Part shown: positions 1 through 8,615 of the stretch, piece by piece | How the letters are laid out: every line of letters starts with the position of its first letter | Position numbering within the stretch: position 1 is the first letter of the stretch | Assembly: GCA_034506315.1 (NCBI GenBank) | Contig: JAPDPT010000021.1 | Location: 1-48,263 of the forward strand | Length of the DNA stretch: 48,263 nt | Reading direction: 5' to 3' | Source of the DNA: a candidate division KSB1 bacterium | Lineage (GTDB): Bacteria; Zhuqueibacterota; Zhuqueibacteria; Oleimicrobiales; Geothermoviventaceae | The notes under the pieces: model-generated | The model's input: only the letters and a program-made list of their open reading frames with translations | Database searches by the model: none | Told to the model about the DNA's origin: nothing | Translations under genes and position numbers: made by a program

Positions 1-1833
1 TATCCCTACGGCTGGGGGGTCGCACCGGGTGAGGAGCCCAGGCCCGATCTGAGTGAACCTAAGGAACTGATCCGGAGGCTTAAGGAACTCAGTTACCCGA
101 TTCTCAATGTCACAGCGGGCAACCCATATTACAACCCACACGTGAATCGCCCTTACGACTTCCCGGCGGTGGGAGTTGGGGTGCCAGAAGAGCATCCACT
201 GGAGGGCGTAGTTCGCCTGATCCAACTGGCGGCGGAAATCCAAAAAGAGTTTCCGGATCTGGCGGTTGTGGGTTCCGGATTCTCGTGGTTGCGCCACTAC
301 ATGCCATACGTCGCGGCCGGGGTAGTGGCACAGGGTATGGCGACCCTCGTTGGGCAGGGAAGGGGCGCCTTTGCCTATCCCGACTCCGTCCGCGATCTTC
401 TCGAGAAAGGCGCAATGGATCCCCACAAGGTGTGCGTCACCTGTTCGGCCTGCTCTCAGATCATGAGAGATGGCGGACGGACTGGATGTGTGGTGCGCGA
501 CAGTGCAATCTACGGGCCTGAGTATCGCGAGGCGCGCCGGCGTGCCAGAGACACCCTCCTCAAAGAAGCGCGGCGATGCCGCGACTGCGACTCACCGATG
601 TGCCAGCTGGCCTGTCCTGCTGGAGTCGATATACCCGGTTTCATCCGGGCGTACGAGCGCGGGGATATCGCAGCTGCCTACCGGATCCTCATGCAGCGCA
701 ACCTGTTTCCCGAAATGTGCGCCCTATGCTGCCCTGTTGAGGTGCTGTGCGAGGGCGCGTGCGTGGAAAATAGCCTCAATGCCACTCCCGTGAGCATCGC
801 CTTGATCCAATGGGACGTGGCCAGACAAGCCAGGGAGCTCGGGATTCAGGCGCTGCAAGTACCAGAAAAGCCGAGCGGAAAGAAAGTAGCTGTTCTCGGC
901 GCTGGACCGGCCGGCCTGGCTTGCGCGGCCCAACTTCTTCAGTTCGGCCACCGAGTGGACCTATATGAACCGCAAGCCACCATCGGCGGCTTGCCATCCT
1001 TCGTGATCCCCGAAACGCGGATCCGCAAGGCCGAGGTCGCCCGGGAAATCGATCACGTTCTCGGCGCCGCGCAGGTCCTGGGTCGGCTGAACCTCCGGTC
1101 TGGCGAAGGCCTCGGCGCGAGGAGAAAGCTGAGCTGGTTTCTGGACCGGTACGATGCCGTTTTCGTCGCCTGCGGCCTACAAAGGTCAGTGGTGCTACCG
1201 GGGGTCTCAGCCCGGCCGATCGGGGTGATAAAGGCCCTGGATTTCTTGCGGGAGATGAAGGAAAATCCCAGAGCCGTGGTTCCGCCGAGGGTAGCTGTCC
1301 TTGGGGGAGGCAACACCGCCATGGACGCGGCGGTGGTTGCTGCGCAACGCGGGGCCACCGACGTCTATTTGGTGTATCGCCGCTCCTTTCAAGAATTACC
1401 TGCCTGGCCCTCCGAAAGGGACAAGGCCATCGCCGCCGGAGTACATTTCTTGATCCTGAGCCAGCCCGTAGATTACGTTTCAGCCGACGGTCGGCTGGCC
1501 GGGGTCCGAATTGTGCGCACGATGCTCCGTGAGCCCGACGCCTCCGGAAGGCGGCGACCCGTGCCGATCGCAGGGAGCGACTACGTCCTTGCCGTAGAGA
1601 TGGCCATCGAAGCTCTGGGACAGCGTCTCGACGAGGAAACACAGGCAGCGCTGGAGGAGCTCGAACTGACACCCGATGGCCTTGTGCGGGTAGACGAGCA
1701 CTTTCGTACGAGTAGGGAGGGGGTCTTCGCAGGGGGCGATGCGGTGAACGGTGGCACCACTGTGGTCCGCGCCGTGTCCGAGGGGATGCGGGCGGCAGAG
1801 GCAATCCACGACTATCTGTCACCCAAAGATTAA
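1..1833 (+). CDS. Enoate reductase/GltD-type Fe-S flavoprotein oxidoreductase (5' end missing)
   Basis: The reading frame is open from the first base of the window, so the N-terminus lies outside. The first 90 or so visible residues match the end of an old-yellow-enzyme TIM barrel. A cysteine cluster CVTCSACSQ...GC follows, as in 2,4-dienoyl-CoA reductase and enoate reductases. A GltD-like Fe-S domain comes next (RRCRDCDSPMCQLACP, then MCALCCPVEVLCEGAC), and then two Rossmann folds: VLGAGPAGLACAA for FAD and VLGGGNTAMDAA for NAD(P)H. A C-terminal FAD motif GVFAGGDAVNGG closes the protein. The layout suggests NAD(P)H electrons passing through FAD and Fe-S to a flavin that reduces an activated double bond. 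It is followed by another flavoprotein and an SDR in the same direction. The substrate cannot be read from sequence. Confidence 0.85.
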   Translation, partial: YPYGWGVAPGEEPRPDLSEPKELIRRLKELSYPILNVTAGNPYYNPHVNRPYDFPAVGVGVPEEHPLEGVVRLIQLAAEIQKEFPDLAVVGSGFSWLRHYMPYVAAGVVAQGMATLVGQGRGAFAYPDSVRDLLEKGAMDPHKVCVTCSACSQIMRDGGRTGCVVRDSAIYGPEYREARRRARDTLLKEARRCRDCDSPMCQLACPAGVDIPGFIRAYERGDIAAAYRILMQRNLFPEMCALCCPVEVLCEGACVENSLNATPVSIALIQWDVARQARELGIQALQVPEKPSGKKVAVLGAGPAGLACAAQLLQFGHRVDLYEPQATIGGLPSFVIPETRIRKAEVAREIDHVLGAAQVLGRLNLRSGEGLGARRKLSWFLDRYDAVFVACGLQRSVVLPGVSARPIGVIKALDFLREMKENPRAVVPPRVAVLGGGNTAMDAAVVAAQRGATDVYLVYRRSFQELPAWPSERDKAIAAGVHFLILSQPVDYVSADGRLAGVRIVRTMLREPDASGRRRPVPIAGSDYVLAVEMAIEALGQRLDEETQAALEELELTPDGLVRVDEHFRTSREGVFAGGDAVNGGTTVVRAVSEGMRAAEAIHDYLSPKD

Positions 1834-1893
1834 GCTCTCACACACTCACCGTGTGCGCAGGGATGGGACGTAAAGCGAGCAGGGAGGAACGCT

Positions 1894-3900
1894 GTGGAAA
1901 AGGAGTGGATCGAGCTGGGTGGGAAGCGCTTCCCTCTGTACTCCGTAAATACCTTGGTGGTGGGCAGCGGCGCGGCTGCCCTGAACGCCGCGATCCAGCT
2001 CGTCCGATTCGGCCAGTCCGATGTAGCGATCGTGACCGAGAAGTGGGGAGCCGGAACCTCAAACAACGCTGGCTCTGACAAACAAACCTACTACAAGCTT
2101 TCCTTGGCCGGCGACCAACCCGATTCACCCTACCAGATGGCCGAGGACCTATTCGCTGGCGGCTGCATGCACGGCGACATTGCCCTCTGCGAGGCCCAGG
2201 GGTCGGCCCAAGCATTCTTCTACCTTGTGAGCCTCGGGGTACCGTTCCCCCACGATCGCTACGGGGGATACGTCGGCTATAAGACCGATCATGATCCCCG
2301 CCAACGGGCTACGTCGGCGGGCCCGAAGACCTCCCGGTTCATGTTCGAGTGTCTCGCCCGGGAGGTGAAGCGTCTTGGGATACCGGTTCTTGACGAGCAT
2401 GATGTAGTGGCGCTGTTCACACGCTCCATCGGCGGTGAAAAACACGTCGTTGGCGCCCTGGCTCTCGATAAGAAGAACTTGTCTAGTGAGACCGGCGGCT
2501 TCGTGTTCTTCAGCGCGACCAATATCGTCTTGGGGACAGGCGGTCCGGGCGGAATGTACCGGGATTCCGTTTACCCGGAGAGCCAGATTGGCTCAACGGG
2601 AATGGCCTTCGAGATCGGAGCCATCGGCAACAATCTCACAGAGTCCCAATTTGGGCTTGCCTCGATCCAGTTCCGCTGGAACGTCTCCGGCACGTACCAG
2701 CAGGTCATCCCCCGCTACATTTCAACGGATCAGGAAGGGGGAGACGAGCGCGAGTTTCTGAACGACTACTTCCCGGACATGCGTCGTCTGGCGACGGCCA
2801 TCTTTCTAAAGGGCTATCAATGGCCCTTCGACCCGCGCAAAGTGGCCAATTTCGGCTCATCCCTCATCGATGTATTGGTGTACCAGGAGAGGGTGGTGCG
2901 AAAGCGCCGGGTGTTCCTTGATTACCGGAGGAACCCGAGCGGTGCTGGCAAGCTCGAGGATTTCTCTTTTGACCTGCTGGAACACGAGGCCTACGAATAT
3001 CTCCGGCGATCCGGAGCTCTATTCGGAGCACCCATCGACCGCCTCCAGAAAATGAACCAACCCGCCATTGACCTCTACCGGGAACACGGTATCGACCTCA
3101 CGCGCGAGCCTCTGGAGATCGCTGTCTGTGCCCAACACAACAACGGCGGACTCCGGGGAAACATCTGGTGGGAGTCGAACATCCGCCATCTCTTTCCCGT
3201 GGGCGAAGTCAACGGGACCCACGGTGTCTACCGGCCTGGCGGATCAGCCCTGAACTCGGGCCAAGTTGGGAGCATGCGCGCAGCCCTCTACATCGCGAAA
3301 CGCTACGGTCAGCCTCCCTTGGCACCTGACGATTTCGTGCAAACTTGCTATGATCAGGCGGAGACCAAGCTCGAGTGGGCGCGGAGCATCGTCCAGCCCG
3401 GCGCCGATGACGGGGTGATCGAGCGAGAGCTCCAGCAGATCCGGGAGAGGATGTCCGCGCACGCGGGGATCATCCGGGATCCGAGGTACATCGCAGGCGC
3501 CGCGGAGGAGGCCTGGTTGCAATATCGGCGGTTGCGAGTGGGCCTGAGGATTGGCTCGGTCCACGCGTTGCCGCAGGCTTTTCGCCTCCTGGATCTTTGC
3601 CTTACCCACGCGGTGTATCTGGAGGCGATTCGGGAATACATAGCGCAAGGCGGGAAGAGTCGGGGCTCCTATCTGGTGGTCGATCCCCAGGGCGAGGTGG
3701 TGTGCGAAGCCTTGGGGGACCAGTGGCGGTTCCGGCTCGCCGAGCCCACCGACTTCGTCAGTCGCAAGATTCTGGAGATCTGGCTTGACGAGGACGGGAG
3801 CGTGCGCAAGCAATGGGTCGATATTCGGCCCATTCCACGAGAGGACACCTGGTTTGAGAACGTGTGGAACGAATACCTTCGCGATCGAATCGTGGTGTAG
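1894..3900 (+). CDS. FAD-dependent oxidoreductase, fumarate reductase/succinate dehydrogenase flavoprotein-like
   Basis: 668 residues from a GTG start, with the ribosome site AGGGAGG about 6 bases upstream. An N-terminal dinucleotide-binding motif, VVGSGAAALNAAIQL, is followed by the FAD-contacting stretch GTSNNAGSD. Near the middle is GTGGPGGMYRDSVYP, and toward the C-terminus FPVGEVNGTHGVYRPGGSAL, which resembles the FAD and substrate segment of the fumarate reductase and L-aspartate oxidase family. It is longer than a typical FrdA, and no Fe-S subunit or membrane anchor is encoded nearby, so it is probably a soluble dehydrogenase or reductase and not respiratory complex II. It lies between the Fe-S flavoprotein and an SDR in an apparent operon. 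The family assignment is firm; the substrate is unknown. Confidence 0.8.
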   Translation: MEKEWIELGGKRFPLYSVNTLVVGSGAAALNAAIQLVRFGQSDVAIVTEKWGAGTSNNAGSDKQTYYKLSLAGDQPDSPYQMAEDLFAGGCMHGDIALCEAQGSAQAFFYLVSLGVPFPHDRYGGYVGYKTDHDPRQRATSAGPKTSRFMFECLAREVKRLGIPVLDEHDVVALFTRSIGGEKHVVGALALDKKNLSSETGGFVFFSATNIVLGTGGPGGMYRDSVYPESQIGSTGMAFEIGAIGNNLTESQFGLASIQFRWNVSGTYQQVIPRYISTDQEGGDEREFLNDYFPDMRRLATAIFLKGYQWPFDPRKVANFGSSLIDVLVYQERVVRKRRVFLDYRRNPSGAGKLEDFSFDLLEHEAYEYLRRSGALFGAPIDRLQKMNQPAIDLYREHGIDLTREPLEIAVCAQHNNGGLRGNIWWESNIRHLFPVGEVNGTHGVYRPGGSALNSGQVGSMRAALYIAKRYGQPPLAPDDFVQTCYDQAETKLEWARSIVQPGADDGVIERELQQIRERMSAHAGIIRDPRYIAGAAEEAWLQYRRLRVGLRIGSVHALPQAFRLLDLCLTHAVYLEAIREYIAQGGKSRGSYLVVDPQGEVVCEALGDQWRFRLAEPTDFVSRKILEIWLDEDGSVRKQWVDIRPIPREDTWFENVWNEYLRDRIVV

Positions 3901-3909
3901 GGAGGAAGA

Positions 3910-4704
3910 ATGGAAATGCGACAGGTGGCTCTCGTAACAGGAGCAGGTCAGGGGATAGGAAGGGGGATCGCCTTGGAACTGGCGCGGCATGGATTCGACG
4001 TAGCCGGTGTCGACATTCGGTACGAACCCGAGAATCGGGAAAAAGGCCTTTTTGAGGTGAAGGAGCGGGTGGAGGCTATCGGACGCAGGTTCTTGCCCGT
4101 TCGAGGGGATATCGCTGACCTCGGGACTCACGAGCGAATTCTCCAGGAAGTGCTTGCAACGTACGGGCGGGTGGACGTACTGGTGAACAACGCCGGCGTA
4201 GCTCCCAAAGTCCGGCTCGACGTGCTCGAAACCACCCCCGAGAGCTACGACTGGGTCATGTCCGTCAACGCAAGAGGGACCTTCTTTTTCACGCAGCGTG
4301 TGGCACGCTGGATGGTGGAGTGGCTGGAGCAGGAACCCGAGGTCCCGCGTCCACGAATCGTCTTCATCACTTCGATCTCCGCCTACGTGTCCTCCGCATC
4401 GCGGGCCGAATACTGCATGTCTAAAGCGGCCCTGAGCATGGCCGCGCGGGTGTTTGCGGACCGACTGGCGCGCCACGGGATCCGGGTGTTCGAGGTGAGG
4501 CCGGGCATCATCCAGACCGACATGACCGCCCCTGTGAAAGAGAAATACGACAAGCTCATCTCCGAAGGCTTGGTTCCTCAGGGTCGTTGGGGGCTTCCGG
4601 AAGACGTTGGGAGGGCCGTAGTGGCTTTGGTGACCGGCTACTTCGACTACTCCACAGGCTTGACGGTCGAGGTTAGCGGTGGAATGAATATTCCGCGCCT
4701 GTGA
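3910..4704 (+). CDS. SDR-family NAD(P)-dependent dehydrogenase (FabG-like)
   Basis: 264 residues and a classical short-chain dehydrogenase. The cofactor motif TGAGQGIG is at residues 10-17 and NNAG at 93-96. Serines 155/157, Tyr168 and Lys172 (YCMSK) form the catalytic set. Asp35 at the end of the second strand favours NAD(H) over NADP(H). The ribosome site GGAGG lies just behind the preceding stop and four bases before the ATG; a second ATG two codons later is also possible. Nine bases separate it from the upstream flavoprotein, so co-transcription is likely. Databases often label such proteins 3-ketoacyl-ACP reductase, but there are no fatty-acid genes here. A polyol, sugar or hydroxy-acid dehydrogenase working with the two flavoproteins fits better; that is inference. 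Confidence 0.85.
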   Translation: MEMRQVALVTGAGQGIGRGIALELARHGFDVAGVDIRYEPENREKGLFEVKERVEAIGRRFLPVRGDIADLGTHERILQEVLATYGRVDVLVNNAGVAPKVRLDVLETTPESYDWVMSVNARGTFFFTQRVARWMVEWLEQEPEVPRPRIVFITSISAYVSSASRAEYCMSKAALSMAARVFADRLARHGIRVFEVRPGIIQTDMTAPVKEKYDKLISEGLVPQGRWGLPEDVGRAVVALVTGYFDYSTGLTVEVSGGMNIPRL

Positions 4705-4941
4705 ACGGGTCGAATTCAAGGCCTGGGCTGGCGCACGCTCCCCGGGGGACAGTTTAGCCTTTGGCACGCTGCTGGTGGCGGGGGCCGCAGTGTCCTACAC
4801 CCATTTCCCTCCGGCGATTTGTTTGCCAAACGCGGTGCCTGGTCTCGCCCTTTTCATTCAACGAGGCCCTTTCCTGAGGCCCTGCCATCGTGCCCACGAT
4901 TCTCGCGCAGTGGAGGTGAATGGCAACGTAGCGATTTCCCC
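4705..4941. other. Intergenic stretch without supported gene
   Basis: This is the spacer between the SDR stop and the promoter of the Rrf2 regulator gene. An open frame enters it from upstream of the Rrf2 start, but it has no credible ribosome site and no Rrf2-like sequence before residue MIISK. I see no terminator with a U tract and no RNA gene. Confidence 0.5.
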
Positions 4942-4970
4942 TTGCGCGGGAGCGGAGGCGTTGGTATATT
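4942..4970 (+). promoter_or_regulatory. Sigma-70-type promoter of the Rrf2 gene
   Basis: A -35-like TTGCGC (4942-4947) is separated by exactly 17 bases from a -10-like TATATT (4965-4970). A start near 4977 would leave a short leader carrying the ribosome site at 4993-4999. The -35 matches 4 of 6 consensus positions and the -10 matches 5 of 6. Confidence 0.55.
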
Positions 4971-4991
4971 TCAGATAGCCATGTCTGAAAT
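4968..4991. promoter_or_regulatory. Perfect inverted repeat over the -10/start region: probable operator
   Basis: ATTTCAGA (4968-4975) and TCTGAAAT (4984-4991) are exact reverse complements with an 8-base centre. The repeat starts inside the -10 hexamer and covers the expected transcription start. A dimeric helix-turn-helix protein bound there would block RNA polymerase. Rrf2 proteins such as IscR and NsrR bind dyads of this size and often control their own gene, so autoregulation is the simplest reading. Binding itself is inferred. Confidence 0.5.
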
Positions 4992-5001
4992 CGAGGGAGC
5001 G

Positions 5002-5454
5002 ATGATCATTTCCAAGTCGACTGTCTACGCTCTTCGAGCCCTGGTGTATCTGGTCCAGCACGGCACGGACCGAAGGCTTCCTGCCTCGGAGCTCGCCGCC
5101 GGTGTCGCCATCGCGGCGCCATTTTTCAGCAAGGTTGTACAGAAGCTTGTGCGCGCCGGCATTCTCGTAAGCAAGAGGGGCCCGGATGGCGGGGTGGCCC
5201 TGGCGCGCAGGCCTTCTGAGATCTCCCTGTGGGAGGTTGTTACCGCGGTGGAGGGCGAGGAATTTCTCGGGGGCTGCATCCTGGGGCTCGGTGCGTGCGA
5301 CACCCGGCGTCCCTGCCCCTTGCACCAGGACTGGTTAGGAATCCGGGAGCGGATCATCGGGTTGCTACGTGCCCGGACGCTCGCGGATCTCGCTCATCGC
5401 GTTTCGGATACCGGAGCGAGACTAAGGCCAGACTCGATCACGATCGAGCATTGA
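5002..5454 (+). CDS. Rrf2-family Fe-S transcriptional regulator
   Basis: 150 residues. The ATG at 5002 is chosen because GAGGGAG precedes it by a few bases and because Rrf2 proteins begin at this point (MIISKSTVYALRALVYLVQH). The winged helix-turn-helix runs through about residue 75, including the recognition helix (FFSKVVQKLVRAG) and wing (SKRGPDGGVALAR). The sensor loop has three cysteines in the pattern GGCILGLGACDTRRPCPLH, matching the Fe-S ligands of IscR/NsrR/RsrR-type members. A [2Fe-2S] or [4Fe-4S] cluster sensing NO, oxygen or iron-sulfur status is therefore likely. It heads the redox island, and its own promoter carries a palindrome. Which signal it senses cannot be decided from sequence. 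Confidence 0.88.
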   Translation: MIISKSTVYALRALVYLVQHGTDRRLPASELAAGVAIAAPFFSKVVQKLVRAGILVSKRGPDGGVALARRPSEISLWEVVTAVEGEEFLGGCILGLGACDTRRPCPLHQDWLGIRERIIGLLRARTLADLAHRVSDTGARLRPDSITIEH

Positions 5455-5470
5455 TCCCGAGAGGGCCAGA

Positions 5471-6670
5471 GTGGACTCAGCATCGAAAGAACTTCGGGAA
5501 AGGAAAACGGTTCGGGGCCAAAGGCCGCCGGGTACGGGGGCCATCGAGCCGCCAGAACGTTCAGCGCTCACAAAGGCGCTCGCGATCCTGCCAAAGCGAA
5601 CTACCCCACAACAGAGGGCCGGTCGTAGTGCCGCACGTCATCTCCAGCTGTTGCGTTTTGCCGTCCAGACGACGATAACGCTCCTCAGCCTTTGGATCGG
5701 GCTCAGATTTTACCTGTTCGTCCGGGCGTTGGAGCAGGGCGGGACAGAGATAGATCTGTCCCTCCGCTCGCCGGGAGTTGAGGCGTACCTCCCCATCGCG
5801 GGCTTGATCGGGCTCAAGCACTGGGTGCTTTCGGGGCAGCTGAACGATGTCCACCCCGCAGCGGCTCTCTTTCTGCTCGGCGCACTTCTCACGGCCGTGC
5901 TCCTGAAAAAGGGCTTCTGCGGCTGGATCTGTCCCATCGGCTTTCTCTCGGAGAATCTCCGGCACCTGAGTCTCCGCCTTTATGGTCGGCGGTCCTGGAA
6001 GATGCCCCGGGCACTCGACTACCCGTTGCGCAGCCTGAAGTACCTTATTCTGGCCTTCTTCCTCTGGGCTATCCTTGCGCAAATGAACCGCAACGTGCTC
6101 GAGGAGTTCATTCAAAGCCCCTACCACCGCGTTGCGGACATCAAAATGCTCAAGTTCTTCACCGACATGTCGGCTACCACCGCGTATGCACTTCTTGGGT
6201 TGCTGCTGCTGTCCGTGCTTGTTCCGATGTCTTGGTGTCGGTACCTTTGCCCGTACGGGGCACTTCTCGGGGCCCTCAGCTGGCTCAGCCCGCTGAAGAT
6301 CCGGAGGGAAGAGGGAACCTGCATCCATTGCGCTCTTTGTGTCCACGCATGTCCTGCCGCGCTTCCTGTGGATCAGGTCGCGACTGTACGCTCCGATGAA
6401 TGCAGCGGGTGCCTCGAGTGCGTCGCTGCATGTCCAGTACCGGACACTCTCCGTGTCGCGGGGAGCAGGAGACGCCTAAACCTTCGCCCCGCCGTTTTTG
6501 CTGCCCTGGTAATAATGGTATTCTTTGGTCCGGTTCTCTGGGGCAGGATTACGGGGCGCTGGCGGAATTCGATCGGGGTAGAGGAGTACCGGAGGCACGT
6601 GAGGAATCTGCATCTCCCCGCGTACCAACACAACCGAGGCCGCGTTCCAACTCCCGAGCGTGAGCCATGA
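5471..6670 (+). CDS. NapH-like membrane polyferredoxin (4Fe-4S)
   Basis: 399 residues from a GTG preceded by GAGAGGG. A basic, proline-rich tail of about 55 residues comes before the first membrane helix. Later helices lie near residues 105-117, 128-145, 190-204 and 238-252, with a last one at 340-357. Two membrane-side motifs, C150GWIC154P and C256RYLC260P, are typical of the NapH/CcoG/RdxA/NosR-C group. Two ferredoxin motifs follow: Cys284/287/290/294 and Cys311/314/317/321. Such proteins pass electrons from the quinone pool to periplasmic reductases or to Fe-S repair. The gene starts 16 bases after the Rrf2 stop, so it is probably under the same promoter. The N-terminal tail is unusual for NapH. 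Confidence 0.82.
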   Translation: MDSASKELRERKTVRGQRPPGTGAIEPPERSALTKALAILPKRTTPQQRAGRSAARHLQLLRFAVQTTITLLSLWIGLRFYLFVRALEQGGTEIDLSLRSPGVEAYLPIAGLIGLKHWVLSGQLNDVHPAAALFLLGALLTAVLLKKGFCGWICPIGFLSENLRHLSLRLYGRRSWKMPRALDYPLRSLKYLILAFFLWAILAQMNRNVLEEFIQSPYHRVADIKMLKFFTDMSATTAYALLGLLLLSVLVPMSWCRYLCPYGALLGALSWLSPLKIRREEGTCIHCALCVHACPAALPVDQVATVRSDECSGCLECVAACPVPDTLRVAGSRRRLNLRPAVFAALVIMVFFGPVLWGRITGRWRNSIGVEEYRRHVRNLHLPAYQHNRGRVPTPEREP

Positions 6671-7413
6671 ATGCGAGGGAATTCTACGCGCACTTGGCCC
6701 CCAGGTATGCGAGCCTCACAGGGGTAACGCCAGCTGCAGGGGTGGATCGGCAACTGGCCAGCCTTGTGGGGAGATTGGGCATAAAGCGCGTGGTGGACGT
6801 AGCTTGCGGCTCGGGCAAGCACGCAGCAGCGCTGGTTTCTCTTGGAGTAGCAACGGTAGGTGTCGACGCCTCGATTGAAATGCTGCGAGCCGCCAAGAAG
6901 TGCGAAAGGGGCATCTGGCTCATCGCTGGGGACATGCAGCACGTCGGGAACTTCCTCCGGCCTGGCTGGGATGCGGTCCTGTGCCTGGGCAATTCGTTGC
7001 CCCACCTCCTCAGCCAAAAGAGTCTCCTTGCTACTCTCAAGGGTTTCTGGCAGCTGCTGAGTCCAGGGGGGCACGCAATATTGCAGCTGCTCAACTACCC
7101 ACTGCTGATTGCCAAGAACGAGCGGATTGTGGCGGTTACCCGATCCCAGGACTCAGTCTTTGTCCGCTTCAACGACTACCTGGGACGAGCAGTCCGATTC
7201 AATGTCCTGGAGATCCACTGGTCGGACACAGGCGTTGAACATCGCCTTATCAGCACAATGCTCAAGCCTTATGCCCCCGACGAAGTCTTGGAGGCGCTGA
7301 GAAGGACGGGATTTGTACAGGTCGGGATCTACTCCGGCCTCGGTCTTGAGCCGTTCATTCCATCCCAGTCGCGGAGTGCAGTGATTATCGCCCAAAGGCC
7401 AACGGCGAGCTGA
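6667..7413 (+). CDS. Class I SAM-dependent methyltransferase
   Basis: 248 residues. Motif I, VVDVACGSGKHAAALVSLG, and the acidic residue after strand 2, VGVDASIEML, define a Rossmann-fold SAM methyltransferase. CLGNSLPHLL sits where motif IV is expected. Its ATG overlaps the stop of the polyferredoxin gene (ATGA), which indicates translational coupling. It resembles the broad UbiE/YcgJ-like group, whose substrates range from quinones to small metabolites, so the substrate cannot be named. The link to a quinone-facing electron carrier makes a quinone or cofactor substrate possible, but that is only suggestive. Confidence 0.8.
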   Translation: MNAREFYAHLAPRYASLTGVTPAAGVDRQLASLVGRLGIKRVVDVACGSGKHAAALVSLGVATVGVDASIEMLRAAKKCERGIWLIAGDMQHVGNFLRPGWDAVLCLGNSLPHLLSQKSLLATLKGFWQLLSPGGHAILQLLNYPLLIAKNERIVAVTRSQDSVFVRFNDYLGRAVRFNVLEIHWSDTGVEHRLISTMLKPYAPDEVLEALRRTGFVQVGIYSGLGLEPFIPSQSRSAVIIAQRPTAS

Positions 7414-7504
7414 GCCCTTGGGAGAGTAGGGAATACCCGATCATTTCTACAGGTTGGTGGGAGAGGAAACAGAAGCGCGCACAACTCAATTGTGGAGGAA
7501 CAAG

Positions 7505-8614
7505 GTGTTTGACCCGTACCGCCGGAGAGTGGCAAAGCTTCAAGAGCTTATGGTCGAGAAAGACGTTGACCTGTTTATCATCGTGACGCCTGAGAACTAC
7601 CTGTACTTCAGCGGGGACGTCAGGCGCCAGCCGCGCATGCTCATTCCAGCCTCGGGTGACCCCGCTCTGATCGTTTTCGCCAGCGAAGTGGACGAGGTGA
7701 GGAGCAGCAGCTGGGTACCCCGAATCCTGCCCTATCGCGCACTCCACGAGATGATGTTGAACATCATCGGCGAGGTCAGCCGCCTCGGAAAGGAAAGGCC
7801 TCGCATCGGGTTGGAAGTGGGCTTCCACGTGCCCTCCTTCCTGGTGGAACGCTTCCGGATCTCGAATCCAACTGCCGAGGTGGTCCAGGAAAGGACGCTG
7901 ATTGAGATGGTGCGCAAGACCAAGGATGCCGAGGAGATTCAGGCAATCCGCAAGGCGTCAGAACTGGCCGATAAGGGCATGGAGCTGGTGGCGGCTATGT
8001 TACGGCCTGGGCTCCGCGAGAAAGACCTGGCTCTGGAACTGGACTACCAGCTCCGAAAGATGGGGGCTGACGGGTTGGGTTTTCCACCTTTCGTGAATTC
8101 CGGATACCGCAGCCTCTGGCTGCACGGTCTGGCAACCGATAAGTCCATCGAAAAGGGAGAGCTTGTACTGGTTGATTTCGCGCCCGTGTATCAGGGGTAC
8201 TACGCCAACATCTCGCGGACTTTCGTGGTGGGCCGACCCCTCGACGAGCACCGAAGGGCGATGGGAACCTACGTCCAGATCCACCGAAATGCGTTAGAAT
8301 CGCTGCGCCCTGGGATTCCCCTCTTTGAGGTTGAGCAACGGGTAGAGGATCATAGGAAATCCTTGCCTTACGGAGAGTATCTAATCCGAGGCCTGATCCA
8401 CGGGATAGGCTTGGCCTTCGAGGAATTTCCCTTTCCCACCATCTTTCCGGAGGATGTGATGGCGACGCTGGATGAGGGGATGACGCTGGCCGTAGGACAT
8501 CCCGTACTATCCGTCCCAGGGCTGGGCGGGTTCAAGCAGGAAGATACCGTCCTGCTGACGAGCGAAGGCCCCGAAGTCCTTACCCACTTTCGGTCGGGTT
8601 TGATCGAGGTCTAA
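7505..8614 (+). CDS. M24 (pita-bread) family protein with degenerate metal site
   Basis: 369 residues. GTG at 7505 is preferred because GGAGG lies six bases upstream and the creatinase N-terminal domain begins there; a longer frame from a TTG at 7454 lacks such a site. The N-domain ends near residue 135 and the pita-bread fold follows. Family residues kept are His207 (WLHG), Asp224 (LVDFAP), His299 (IHGIGL) and Glu346 (KQEDT). The second metal Asp is Asn235 (YYANISRTF), the Glu of the usual IEPG motif is Gly331 (AVGHPVL), and the second His is Glu307. Three changed positions argue against a normal two-metal aminopeptidase. Creatinase itself is a metal-free member, so a non-peptidase hydrolase or binding role is more likely. 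It is one base from the next gene. Confidence 0.82.
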   Translation: MFDPYRRRVAKLQELMVEKDVDLFIIVTPENYLYFSGDVRRQPRMLIPASGDPALIVFASEVDEVRSSSWVPRILPYRALHEMMLNIIGEVSRLGKERPRIGLEVGFHVPSFLVERFRISNPTAEVVQERTLIEMVRKTKDAEEIQAIRKASELADKGMELVAAMLRPGLREKDLALELDYQLRKMGADGLGFPPFVNSGYRSLWLHGLATDKSIEKGELVLVDFAPVYQGYYANISRTFVVGRPLDEHRRAMGTYVQIHRNALESLRPGIPLFEVEQRVEDHRKSLPYGEYLIRGLIHGIGLAFEEFPFPTIFPEDVMATLDEGMTLAVGHPVLSVPGLGGFKQEDTVLLTSEGPEVLTHFRSGLIEV

Positions 8615-8615
8615 T

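Noticed and set aside
776..1822. 348-codon minus-strand frame
   Set aside because: Antisense shadow of the Fe-S flavoprotein gene; Arg/Pro-rich and without family likeness.
3244..4767. 507-codon open frame on the minus strand
   Set aside because: It lies antisense to the flavoprotein and SDR genes, has no recognisable domain and a biased His/Pro/Arg make-up typical of shadow frames.
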